A stretch of DNA of 64,000 nucleotides, from assembly GCA_951812925.1 (NCBI GenBank), contig OX638372.1, positions 68,961,407 through 69,025,406 of the forward strand, given 5' to 3'. Under the pieces are notes generated by a model. The model saw nothing but the letters and a program-made list of their open reading frames with translations, ran no database searches and was not told the origin of the DNA. Both the position numbers and the translations under genes were made by a program. This stretch comes from Calliopum simillimum (lineage: Eukaryota; Arthropoda; Insecta; Diptera; Lauxaniidae). Below, piece after piece: positions 22,301 through 32,678 of the stretch (its first letter is position 1; the number at the start of each line of letters is the position of its first letter).

Positions 22301-23439
22301 AACAGAAGCAACAGTAACAGCGACAGCAACAACAGTAACAGCAACAATTACACAAACAGCAACAACAACACCACCATCAACATCATCAACCATAACAATT
22401 ACTACTTTTTTGTTTTAAACAGGTAAAATTCAATATATATGATCAATTTCTTAAATCAAATTTTAAATTTAATTTTTAATTAAAATTATAGACATTAGAG
22501 TTCGAATGTATTCAAGTTTACGAAATGATTGTAAATCATTGCAATCGATGTAGAAGACGATGTCCCAATCGAACCATTACAAATAATAACTGCTGCTGAA
22601 GAAAATGCGAGTATAAAGGAATCAAACTCTGGATCAACAAGGAATTCAGATACTTGTAAGCAAATATTATAAGATATTTCATAATTGATTGATTAAAATT
22701 TTTGATTGCATGTCAGTTCCATTCGTCAGAGATTCGATTAATTCATTAAACCTAACCTAAACCTAAAATTAAATTTATAAAATTTATAAACCCTACACCC
22801 AATGTATATTTATTTTGTTCTTCCGTTTGTTACCCGGAGAAAGAGGCGTGGCTGTCATCATGGGCATCATGCCTTAATGTCACTCACGACACTAGGAATA
22901 ATAAATGCAAGCTCTGAGAAAGAACAAAGTGACGAAAAGGTGTGGTAGATCGCGAACAATGTTCACAATATTGCGTTTTAATAGGCGTGTCTAAAATAAC
23001 ACCAAAATTAAAAACTAAATAAAGTTTTTAAAAAAAAAATGGTTATGGCCCAAATTTATATGAAAATATAAATATATTTAATTTCATATTATTTGGGTGT
23101 TATTTTACAATACTTTTAGTTTGGACTTTAGTTTTTTTTTTTCTTTTTGTCAGTTAATTCAAAAAATTATTTGAAGTCTTCAATTAAGATGCAATATTTT
23201 TATTTTATTTACTTCTAGCTGTTCCCAACCTCTTAACATTTGCCGTTTTCTGCCAATGGACTATTATAAATAAAATATTAGAGCTTGAAATCGTAGATCA
23301 ACGAAAAAAGAACAAATGTTTGCTGGAACTTGAGGATTTAATTGTTGCTATTGACAAACATTCTGACTTCATAAAAATTACAACCAAAATAGGAGACATG
23401 AAATTCTGCTGTTTAGAATTCATTGAAAGAGATTGGTGA
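19308..23439 (+). CDS. Uncharacterised MADF-like gene, multi-exon
   Basis: Proposed exons: 19308-19383 (start MSQEEDEYFFEKPTK), 19445-19558, 19668-19781, 19888-19932, 21159-21212, 21267 onward, 22554-22655 and 23219-23439 (end FIERDW). The first five splices join in phase 1 without stops. Exon 6 has KCLQKFPMLWDKSHQNYRN and a following basic helix region, resembling the MADF DNA-binding domain. The same frame then stays open through a 280-codon Ser/Asn/Asp tract to a stop at 22426. How exon 6 joins exon 7 is unclear: the donor at 22423 gives phase 2, whereas exon 7 needs phase 1, so part of the tract may be intronic or misassembled. A transcription-related role is only inferred from MADF. It is flanked and invaded by repeats, so a transposon origin is possible. 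Confidence 0.6.
19445..19890 (+). repeat. Tandem duplication of an exon plus its intron
   Basis: Two 223-bp units (19445-19667 and 19668-19890) are nearly identical across both the 114-nt exon and the intron; I count about three differences. Both exons are symmetric (phase 1-1), so either or both can be included. One difference changes Val to Leu. The second copy has a CAGCAG acceptor (19662-19667) that could add one Ala. Confidence 0.88.
20195..20664 (+). mobile_element. Helentron-like copy H2, 3' part, intronic
   Basis: It lies in the intron between proposed exons 4 and 5 of the MADF-like gene. It carries the family words CTGAATTTAACTGTAGG, CACCTATGACCTGAAAGTGG and GTGGAACCTCCCATACAAG, and the 3' terminal hairpin GACCGA-GCAGGGA-TCGGTC followed by TCCAGGTACTA (about 20634-20664). 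The 5' part is missing. Confidence 0.75.
21546..22380 (+). repeat. CAA/CAG/GAC-type low-complexity tract with internal duplication
   Basis: About 835 bases of AAC, AGC and GAC triplets. A 45-base nonrepetitive insert (GGCCGGCTGAACCGGTCGCG within it) occurs twice, at about 21834-21880 and 22174-22220, so a unit of about 340 bases is duplicated. Frequent AGTAAC units put TAA in the poly-Gln frame, while the Ser/Asn frame of the MADF exon has no stop. All three minus frames are also long and open, a property of the repeat and not evidence of genes. Confidence 0.9.
22786..23035. mobile_element. INE-1/DINE-like copy in an intron
   Basis: It begins ATAAACCCTACACCCAATGT and continues with TTCTTCCGTTTGTTACCCGG and AGAGGCGTGGC, parallel to the copy at 17748. 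It lies between proposed exons 7 and 8 of the MADF-like gene. The end is approximate. Confidence 0.6.
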
Positions 23440-23906
23440 AAGAATGAATCTATACGGATTCAAGTGTTGCTGATAGTTCTGGTTAACCTCATATTAATTT
23501 CATTTATACTATTTCATTTATACTTTAAACATATTGCAATTCAAATAGTTTTTAAATACTAATTATTTTTTTTTAATTAATTGAGTGAAATCTATGTACA
23601 ACAGCATATTATGAACTTTTTATAAACATGTAGTACTTCTATAAACTTACAAGGTCATTTGACAAATGATTCATTAACTGATATTCTAATGGGTGCACAA
23701 GTATATTTACACTGGTCCTTCTACATAGCTCAACATATGGGGCAATATTTAGTTGAATATTTAAAAATTGTTAATAATAGCATAGATTTAGTGATTTTTG
23801 TAAAAACAAAATATTTGTATAATTTCCCAAAATGAATTGATTTTTTTGTGTTGTAATATATATAACTTTAAGCACTTCTTTATATAAAGTCTTTCTATTT
23901 AATAAA

Positions 23907-24507
23907 GTACCCCTGCGGGTAAGGGGTCAGAATATGCCCGAGGTAAGCATGCCTGTCGTAAAAGGCGACTAAAAGCGGGTGACCAGCCAGGGTGTGGAAG
24001 GGTGTAGCGTTGGACAGCGTTGCGCCTCGAAAGAAAAACCCACAATGCCCGTAACTGGCACTGACAAGGCGAGTCGATGCCGCCTTAAAATAAGCATCTT
24101 GTCGAAATCCTGAAGCGTCTGATCCAGAGTGGGCGGCTCCCAGGTCAGCGTCTGTTCCAGATTGGACGGCTGAAATTAAAAGTGAATTTGGCCACTATAT
24201 TTGCAGCGCTTGCCGGATCCAGCTTTAAGCTTATAACTTACTGCGTGGGGCGTTGCCGAGAAGATTATACTAATGAAGCATGGATCGGAAAACGATGGGA
24301 AATAACTCTCCAAGTGGTACCCACCAGAGTGTGGTTAATCCACCTGCCTCGGCAGCATGCACATCGGATTTGGAGGTGCAAGAAACATGTATAGTTAGGA
24401 ATGATTCTCCTATAACTGGAACCAATATGGTTTCTCAAAATTTTGGAGAGATTTCATATTGGCCCTATGCTCCTCCTAGGAGTTAAAGGAGAATACATAC
24501 ATACATT
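23907..24507 (+). mobile_element. Short non-LTR derivative (RTE-like ends)
   Basis: It starts near CCCCTGCGGGTAAGGGGTC with TGCCCGAGGTAAGCATGCC and ends CTCCTCCTAGGAGTTAAAGG with a TACA-type microsatellite tail. The same 3' end, CTCCTAGGAGTTAAAGGAG, occurs reversed at about 40205-40240 next to readable RTE-like coding sequence, and in a variant at 57495. The copy is about 600 bp with no coding capacity, so it is probably an internally deleted derivative. Confidence 0.65.
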
Positions 24508-24523
24508 TAATAAAGTTAGTATA

Positions 24524-24773
24524 ATATCGTCGGGTTAAAACTACAACTAGACATCTACATGTACTGACATTTTGAGTTAAGTATACAAGAATATGAAGAA
24601 CAAACGGATCTATGCCTCAGTGTAGTCGGTGTTTTGATATGTAGGCCTCATCCAATTTTACATAAAGAATAAAAAGTAGAAAACTGCTAAATCCCATACA
24701 AAAAACTTAAAACGCTTTTTTCTCAAAACATGAAAAATGTAGATGTCTAGTTGTAGTTTTAACCCGACGATAT
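24524..24773. mobile_element. 250-bp MITE
   Basis: The inverted ends ATATCGTCGGGTTAAAACTA and its complement extend through about 36 bases (to TAGACATCTACA). A solo remnant of the same end, ACCCGACGATATAC, is seen at 50354-50367. The rest of 24774-25440 is AT-rich without a supported gene. Confidence 0.85.
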
Positions 24774-25440
24774 ACAAGTCGTGTGTCATTATTTAATGTA
24801 GTTCGCATACATATCAAACAGTTACCTTTTAATTGTTATTAGAGTTCGTCTTGTGGCCGAAATTCGACAATTTCGATCTGACTATAGCTATTATTTGTGT
24901 CAAAAAGATTTTAATAAAAGCAACTCTTCTAAATGGGGTATCTTTTCAAAAATTAGAACCATTTTTTACAAAAAAACCGTTTTTTTCCAAAAAATACACC
25001 ATTATCCATAATTTTAGGAACGAGACAATTTATTTCCTTTCATCTAATTAATTTAATTTTTCTTTCTAAGGATAAAACTTAAAAGAATAATAATAATAAA
25101 ATGTAATGATGCGTGATACACAAATATTTAGATACATATGTAAGAATTTTTGTAGTATAATAAAAACATTGGTAAAATATTAGAATTTTTGTAATAACAT
25201 AAAAACATTGGTAAAATGTTTGCATACAGGAAAAGAGGAAAATTGTTTTCCACACTAAAAGGTTACAGCGACATATGTGAATTTTTAATGTAAAACTTTT
25301 TTTATAAGGTTTATCGCTTTGTCAAATACTTTTATGTTTACATATAAATATATTTGAATTTGATAAATAATAATCTTTGTCTTTACGATTCTTAATTAAT
25401 TTGATTCTCACTGCTCTTGCAGATTTTTAAAGGCATTTAC

Positions 25441-26240
25441 AGGACACTTTCCGAAAAAGTTGGAAAATAGTGTGGTATCAATTGTAGCCGACATAAGAAT
25501 GGCACGCAAATCCGGATATGTATGTACCATGTCACGTAATATGACCAATAAAAAGTCACTGTTGACGTCACGTTCATGAATTTCATCCACAATAATATGC
25601 GAAATACCACCCAAATGATATAATTTACGGACCAACGACAGTGCACAAGACTTGCTAGCTGATTGCTTATTTGATCCAGTCTCACAGTCTGTATGTAGCA
25701 CACATTCTGGACGACAGCCAGTATAAGGATCACCATGATATTCAGGTATACAAATACATTGCCCATTATTGCATATGGCATTTGAGCCACAAGGTGAAGG
25801 TGTACAGGGATCATCGGGTACAATGACTTCAGCTAAAGCAAAAACAAAAAAGACATTTCAGTTTACATAGTTCGTTGACTTTGTCGCTTTGCTTACGTTG
25901 CGGTGGTGGCCGTGGACTGCAAACAATAAATGGATCTCCAATATAACCGAACTGATTGCAAATTGGCGTATGGTTGATGACATTACATTGTGTGTTGATG
26001 CCGCAGGAGCCTGGACAGGGATCGCGGCACTTCTGATTGATACACGCCTGATAACTTGGACATTCAGAATTGATGGAACATTCGGGACGGCATGCTGGTG
26101 GTGTACCCAAATAATTTGGAAGACAGCTACACGAAGGTGTACCGCGCACATCACGACAGGGTGAAGGTACACAAGGATCACGTGCTGTTATATTGCGCTT
26201 CAACTCGCGAACGTAGATGTGCATTTCAGCCATGAAGCTC
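25441..26240 (-). pseudogene. Chimera: dumpy segment inside a maleless (mle/DHX9) fragment
   Basis: Two exon-like blocks lie on the minus strand. Block A, 26240-25897, follows a good acceptor. It reads SFMAEMHIYVRELKRNITAR (mle, around its second dsRNA-binding domain) and then runs in frame into DPCVPSPC, PACRPECSINSECPSYQACI and RDPCPGSCGINTQC, which are dumpy-type EGF/DPY modules. After a 64-nt GT-AG intron, block B (25832-25441) continues [15 protein letters not shown] to ECVLHTDC, then returns to mle: [18 protein letters not shown], then jumps to the DEAH-box core [16 protein letters not shown] and LMSATIDTT, ending at a possible donor (CCT|GTAAAT). The mle region with Walker A is deleted. 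The frame is open throughout. mle remodels roX RNA in dosage compensation; dumpy is an extracellular fibre protein. No upstream or downstream exons were found. Confidence 0.8.
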
Positions 26241-26696
26241 CTGTATTAAAAAATATACGTATTAAGGTCTAGTAATCTATAAGGATTCAATAATACAAGG
26301 CTAAATTGTCAAATTAAAAATTTCGGTTTATTGAATCGGAGTTTAATATTCAAATTATATTATTATATACAATTCGAAATCCTAAATATCAATTACACTA
26401 TCCCACACGAAAAAAACTTTTGTGTTCTCACATAGCACATTGTGTTTGGAATTTTAAATAATCACCCCTACCCCCAATTGTTGCTTTTATTTCGGTTTTA
26501 AGGCGTGTTATAGTGTTATGTCAGTACATGTCACTATCAAGCATTTCTATGTTTTTATACCCATACATTTTTCATCAGAAATTGTTTAAGTTAAGCGAAA
26601 CTTTTCTGCCACATACCTGCTTTTTCTGATTTCTTGACGTTTTTTTTCCACCATAATTTATAATTGAAATATCAATGTCTTCTATACTCTGCAGCA

Positions 26697-26935
26697 TGAA
26701 TAGACCACAGTATAGATAGTTGGTTCGTTGTTGGTTCTGGTACGTAATATTACTATGGCAGCGAACCATATTGCTTCTTTTCGCAAGTGATTTTGAAGGA
26801 CATCTTCTTGTACCATGCTTTTTTGCTCACTCATGGAATCTAGAATATAGATAGTTGGTTCGTTGTTGGTTCTGGTACGTAGCATTATTATAGCAGCGAA
26901 CCAATGTGCTTCTTCAGATCGGCGTCCATAAATGA
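26697..26935 (-). pseudogene. Possible Ulp1-like (SUMO protease) scrap with internal duplication
   Basis: The minus strand reads EEAHWFAAIIMLRTRTNNEP followed by TIYILDSMSEQ, then a second copy, EAIWFAAIVILRTRTNNEP followed by TIYTVVYS. The pattern H-W-[FY]-x-A-I followed by a P-x-I-x-[IV]-x-D-S block resembles the catalytic His/Asp region of Ulp1/SENP proteases; the second copy has lost the His and Asp. Too short to prove. The catalytic Cys region is not present. Confidence 0.35.
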
Positions 26936-27029
26936 TTCGGATACATTTTTATAATTATCGATTCCATTATTTTGAATCATTATATCAAGACTTTCATAAA
27001 AATGGGAATTATTTGTTTTTGTGGCTTTA

Positions 27030-27545
27030 TTTCGCCGATGCTTACGAAGACTATCTCTTCTTTAAATGCGGACAAGAAAATCATTTTATTCAAACAGAGG
27101 CGAAAAATATCTTTTTTGTGCGAATGCGGACAAGAAAATCAATTTTTACAAGATGCGGACAAGAAAATCACTTTTTACAAAATGAGGCGAAGAAAATCAC
27201 TTTTTAGAAAATGCGGCGAAGAAAATCACTTTTTTAAAAATGTTTATTTTCGTAACTCGTCGAAAAAGTACTCACTAAATAAAGAGATTTTCTTCGCCGC
27301 ATTTTGTAAAATGATTTTCTTTGCCGTATTTTTTAAAAAGAGATTTTCTTCGCCGCATTTTGTAAAAAGTGATTTTCTTTGCCTCATTTTGTAAAAAGTG
27401 ATTTTCTTGTTCGCATCTTGTAAAAATTGATTTTCTTGTCCGCATTCGCACAAAAAAGATATTTTTCGCCGCAGTTTGAAAAGAATGATTTTCTTCGCCG
27501 CAACTTTCGATTGGAAAATTTTCTTCTCAAGCACCGGCGATTTGA
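27030..27545. mobile_element. FB-like element: inverted arrays of ~32-bp tandem repeats
   Basis: The left arm (27030-27240) holds tandem units of about 28-32 bases with the core GCGGACAAGAAAATCA or GCGAAGAAAATCAC. The right arm (27280-27545) holds the same units in reverse complement and in mirror order. The outer ends also match (CGCCGATGCTTA and CGCCGGTGCTTG). Inverted arms built from short tandem repeats are the hallmark of Drosophila FB elements. No central ORF is present. The open frames here are repeat artefacts. Confidence 0.7.
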
Positions 27546-27988
27546 TATTGTTTAGGATATTTCACTACAAAAATTGTGAGTGTTAATATTTGGACGTTAT
27601 TTCCAAAATGATTATCTCCAAAATTTAAATGAAAATAATTTGGGCGTTAGTTTGTTTTTGGGCGTTATTTCTTATCGGCTAAATTTACCAAAAACTAACT
27701 ACTACTTACTCGTTTCCAGGTATTGACAAATTGAAGCAACATCCGTTCATGGGACAGCTGCGACAGCTGTAGTTTGTGGTTTACGATAATTAGGAAAAAT
27801 GCCGTACAATTGAATAGAAATCGTTTAATCAAATTAACGGCAAGTTATGAAGAAAAGCTTTTTGATATTTTCTAGTCGTAAAAGTTTTTCACATGTTATT
27901 TTGACTAATATTTGCATCAGCAATATATGGTGTTTTCAGTCTGTTTCCTTCAATATTCAGTTGTTCAGCTTTTATTTCATCTGTTTGA

Positions 27989-29496
27989 CAGGTAGAAGAC
28001 TTATTGCAAAATGACGTCATAGAACATTCAGTTAGTCCATTCAATGCACCACTGCTACTTGTACCAAAGAAAAGCAGTGACGACACTAAAAAATGGCGAT
28101 TAGTTGTTGATTTTAGAAAGTTAAATACTAAATTAGTAAACGACAAATTTCCGCTAACCAGGATAGAAAATGTTTTAGACAAATTAGGGAGAGCAAAGTA
28201 TTTTACTACACTCGATATGACGAGTTCATTTCACCATATACCATTAGATAATAAATCCAAACCACTTACAGCTTTTTCTACAAATGATGGACATTACCAA
28301 TTTAAGAGACTACCTTTTGGATTAAAAATATCCTCAAATAGTTTTCAACGTATGCTCACTATAGCTTTAACAGGTTTAAGCTCTGAAGCTTTTCTATACG
28401 TTGACGATATTATAGTTTTCGGATGCAGTTTACAGCATCATAATAACAACCTTATAAAAGTTTTCGACCGATTAGCACAATACAACTTAAAGCTAAACGC
28501 TAGCAAATGTAAATTTTTGAGACCAGAAGTAGTTTATTTAGGACATTTAATCACACAAGAAGGAATTAAAACAGACCCAGCAAAACATGACACAATAAAA
28601 AACTACCCAATACCAAAAAACGCAGACGACGTAAGACGATTTGTAGCTTTTTGTAATTACTATAGACGATTCATTAAAGATTTTGCGTCCACTGCACAAT
28701 GTCTAAATGCCTTATTAAAGAAAAATCAACAATTCAAATGGACAGAAAAATGTCAATCAGCTTTTGACACGCTAAAGCAAAAATTGATTGAACCACCAGT
28801 TCTTCAATATCCAGATTTCTCAAAACCTTTTGTTTTAACAACTGATGCTTCAAATTTTGCTTTAGGAGCAGTTTTGTCTCAAGGTGAAATTGGAGAAGAT
28901 TTGCCAATATCATACGCAAGTAAAACTTTACAAAAGCATGATATCAACAAACCAGTAATAGAGAAAGAATTACTCGCAATTCACTGGAGCATAAATTTTT
29001 TCAAACCATATCTATACGGACGAAAGTTTATTGTGGTAACGGACCATCGACCACTAGTCTCATTATTTAGCCATAAAAACCCATCATCAAAAATGACACG
29101 CATAAGATTAGATCTTTCAGATTATGATTTTGAAATCAAATTCAAAAAAGGAAAAATAAATACAAATGCCGATGCACTATCACGAATAAAAATCGATTCA
29201 GAAATATTGGTAAAAATGATACCAACAGAAGACGATAATACAATAAAAAGAGCACTAGTAGTAACACGGGGAAGTAAAAAGCAAGACAATCAACTTGCAA
29301 CAGAGAAATGCACATCTCAGGATGAGCCTGATCAACTCTTTATATGGGATTGCACATCTATAACTGACGTCAGAAACGTAAAACGTTTGAAATTTGAAAT
29401 AAGCGAAAATACAAATAATAAGAAATACACATATGTTGAAATAAGAGATGACTTCGTACTAGTACGATGTGGTGATAATCCAACGAATTTCGGGGC
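27989..29496 (+). pseudogene. Gypsy-group Pol fragment: reverse transcriptase and RNase H
   Basis: An open frame from 27989 encodes the RT domain (WRLVVDFRKLN, FTTLDMTSSFHHIPL, FKRLPFGLKISS, catalytic YVDDIIVF, KCKFLRPEVVYLGH) and RNase H (TTDASNFALGAVLSQ, EKELLAIHW, VVTDHRPL, TNADALSRI) of a Ty3/gypsy-type element. It lacks protease at the left and integrase at the right, and no LTR was seen. The frame is intact over about 500 codons. It then passes without a stop into a pogo-like transposase tail at 29497. An in-frame ATG near the left end is not obvious; the frame begins after a stop at 27986. Confidence 0.92.
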
Positions 29497-30330
29497 AACA
29501 GGTATGATTCCATTCGATCCAGACATTTTCAGTGATGCTGATTTTGTTAACGCACAATTTGTTAAATTTTTGTGAGTCAATGTCTCCGAAATAAGTTAAT
29601 TTTGCTTTCTTCTCCATTTGATTGCTTTTAATTTCATATTTTCCCATTTTTAGCCGATTTTCTAAGGGTGCCCTCAACAGGACCTTAATTTTTTTTTTTT
29701 TTCAAAAATGATCATTTCACTATTTTTTTTATATAATTTTTCCAACTGACGAAATCAATTTACTTTCTTCAACAATGGTTAGCTAAGGTCTTTAGCTTTC
29801 CATTGACACCTATATGTCTGCATAATATACATTTGGTCAAAAGTTATGAGTCGAAAACAAAACGCTTCCCACACCCGGTACCCTTCCCTTACTAAATGAT
29901 GCATTTAATAGAAAAGAAAAAAACAATTTTGTGCATCATCTAAACAACCTCAAAAATCGTGTTTTTGATAATTTTTGAACATTTGGGGTAAGATATCTCG
30001 AAAACCATACAAGATATACCGAGTCTTAGCACAGATTCGGATTCAGCGTTAGCAAGTATATCGAAAATTACTATTTTCCGTTCGAATTGTTAAATTTTTC
30101 AAAAACCATTTTTCGACCTATCCCAAAAACTGCATAAATCTTAAGTGTTGTCCAATTCAAAATGACCCATGTTGGCTCAAAATCAGTGCTTGTTTAACAA
30201 AACTACATGATTTTATCTAATTTGCCTGCTCTCTTATAGAATCACAAAGTTCTATCTGGCAGTTAGAACCTTGTTGTCCCAACTTCATGTACCTTATCGT
30301 TTAGCAATAAAGTTCTATAGATTTTTTTTA
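29497..30330 (-). repeat. Dispersed repeat copy B with pogo-like tail
   Basis: Bases 29497-29560 encode, on the plus strand, GMIPFDPDIFSDADFV, paralogous to the tail at 2160-2600. The following non-coding part matches 1960-1827 and 970-540 in reverse, including CACACCCGGTACCC at 29871-29884. It gives the uninterrupted version of the site where the mariner inserted in copy A. The stretch 30330-30740 shows nothing recognisable. Confidence 0.6.
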
Positions 30331-30744
30331 ACTTTAATTCCTTTTAAACAAGGCAATATATTTTAATTATTTTAGTATCAATGAAATCCTCGCGACAATC
30401 AAATGCTTGTAATGTAAATAATATTGTGATTAAAACCAATTCATAAAATTTATACGACACGAAATATTTAAACATAGATTTCATGAGATTCGAGATTTAT
30501 TTGGACGAACTTATGGACGATCAGCAAATTTGTAATTTTAATTTGTTTTGATTGGGGATTATCGTGAATAAACTTCCCCGGGGAATTTACCTCAGATTGC
30601 ATTAGAGAATGCAAGACAGGTAAACGACAGGTAAGTCAAGTAAAAAATTAAATCATTAGTTCCTATTAAAAGAGTTAAAAGACCTTTTTTAGCTTGATTA
30701 AGAAAAAGGCTTTCACTTAATATTTAGACTGGTTCAAATTTGTA

Positions 30745-31128
30745 TGAAAAACTAAAATTTGCTTGGAATCACGCTCCCACGGCATCAAAATGTTCTATTT
30801 GATGCATACAAGTCCGGCGCAAAATTTTGTCCATTTCAGAAAATATTTAATGCATTCGAAACCATTTTTAAAACCGAAAAGTGGTGAACTTTTTATGTGG
30901 ATATTGATTGAGCCGCTCAATTCGAATCTGCAATTGATTTCTCCATAAGTTCTGTAGTTTTAAATACATTAAACATTCAAGGTAGAAAATAAAGATACCA
31001 AATGGAATGGCCGGTCTGTTTTGGAATGCATCAAATGTCCCCTAAAATGGTCCAAATTTTACATAGTGGTTACTTACATCAAAGAGGACATTTTAGTGCT
31101 GTGGGAGCATTGTTCCTAGAAATTTTGA
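30745..31128. repeat. Decayed foldback repeat
   Basis: Left-arm words GCTCCCACGGCATCAAAATG and TTTGATGCATACAAGTCC reappear in complement at about 31010-31125. Arms of about 120 bases have diverged. It abuts Helentron-like copy H3. Confidence 0.55.
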
Positions 31129-31135
31129 ACCATGT

Positions 31136-32678
31136 ATCTTCTCTTCTTATACGAGATAAAATTGTATGTTTCTTTGTACTTATTTCTGTGCCAAAATTTT
31201 TTCTCGAAAACGGCTACAGCGATTTTAATGAAACTTGGAGTAGTGTTAGATATTAGCATACAATGAAGAATGAGCTAAGTTTGAACTTTGTAAATGCTCA
31301 CCAGAGGGCGTGGCACAGCCTTAAATTTTAAATTTGATTAAGTAATAACTCGTAAACCATACAAGGTATTTGGATGAAATTTGGTGAGCGCGTACGGGTT
31401 AATAATACCTCATAACGGACAAAAAATGGGCGGGATCGAAGAAGTGCCACGCCCACTTTTTAGCCCTTGAAAATTTTGATCCAATATTACTCGAAAACGA
31501 CTCCAACAATTTTAATGAAAATTTAGGAGAAGTTACCCCTGCAAACAAGTATTAATATGTTATATGCCGTTATATTGGGAAAACTCGGTGAAGGGCGTGG
31601 CACCGCCCACAAAAATATAAAACGGTATAAAAAGAAAACTAATGAAGCAAACATTCTGAAATTAACTGTGAGGAGCCTAATTGCAATAGGGCATCTCTGA
31701 TTTGAAAGTGGGCGAAATGTCGCCATTGCGCGTGGAACCTCCCATACAAGCAAAATACGTTAAATGCTATTTCTCGCAAATGTTACAAGATATTTTTATG
31801 AAATTTGGTATGTAGGTACTACATATCAATGCCTTGTAATAACCGAAAAGTGGGCGGGATCGAAGAAGTGCCACGCCCCTTTTTTAACCATTGAAAATTT
31901 TGATTCAATATTACTCGAAAACGACTTCAACAATTTTAATGAAAATTTCAAAGATTTTACCCCTGAAAACAAGTATCAATATGTGATGTGCTGTTATATT
32001 AGGAAAACTCGTTGGAGGGCGTGGCACCGCACACAAAAATATAATACGCTATAAAAAGAAAACTACTTAAGCAATCTTTCTGAATTTAACTATAGGGAAT
32101 CTACTTTTTATTAGGCACCTACGACCTGAAAGTGGGCAAAATATCACCGGTGCGCGTGGAACCTCCCATACAAGTAAAACAAATTAAATGCTATTTCTCG
32201 CAAATGGTACAACATATTTTGATGAAATTTGGTATGCGGATCTGGATTACAAGTATCTAAAGCATAACGAAAAGTGGGCTTTGTTCAATAATGGTAAGGC
32301 CCACTTTTTACCAAAATAAAAATTTTAGTTAATAACTCATGCACAAAAAAAAATTTAATGAACTTTCCGAGGCATGATGGTAAGATATTTCAGCCCCCAT
32401 ACAAGAGGCGAAATATTTTGGGTGCGTGGCATATCCCATTTATTTATTTTAGGTCATTCTAATTCTCTTAAAAAATTTGGAGTTCTTGATATTTTTCTAT
32501 ACCATTCGATATTTTCCGAGTTTTTTCTTATTTTTTCTCATCGGTTAATTTATCATTTTGAAAGCTTTGGAGGTGAAAAGGTACGAATTTCATTGAAAAA
32601 AATAGCTATGAATAAAAACATCGACTAAAATGATAAGATAAGATTGTTGACCGAGCAGGGATCGGTCTCCAGGTACTA
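31136..32678 (+). mobile_element. Helentron-like copy H3, near full length
   Basis: It begins TATCTTCTCTTCTTATACGA. It contains repeated blocks with GGGCGTGGCACCGCCCAC and GTGGAACCTCCCATACAAG and ends with the hairpin GACCGA-GCAGGGA-TCGGTC plus TCCAGGTACTA. The start, internal boxes and hairpin are shared with copies H4 and H5. It is nonautonomous: no Rep/helicase ORF exists. Internal block duplication explains the length differences between copies. Confidence 0.82.

Noticed and set aside
21460..22393. Long minus-strand and alternate-frame ORFs of poly-Leu, poly-Val, poly-Cys and poly-Ala/Thr.
   Set aside because: They are frames through the AAC/AGC/GAC repeat, which lacks stops in most frames. 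Only the Ser/Asn frame continues an upstream exon.
27060..27510. A CRISPR-like array or coding minisatellite.
   Set aside because: Units are contiguous without unique spacers, inverted about a centre, and in a eukaryotic genome; FB-like structure explains it.
28734..28919. Minus-strand ORF inside the RT/RNase H region, and similar shadows over XRCC1 and fz4.
   Set aside because: They overlap a clearly conserved frame on the other strand and have no motifs of their own.
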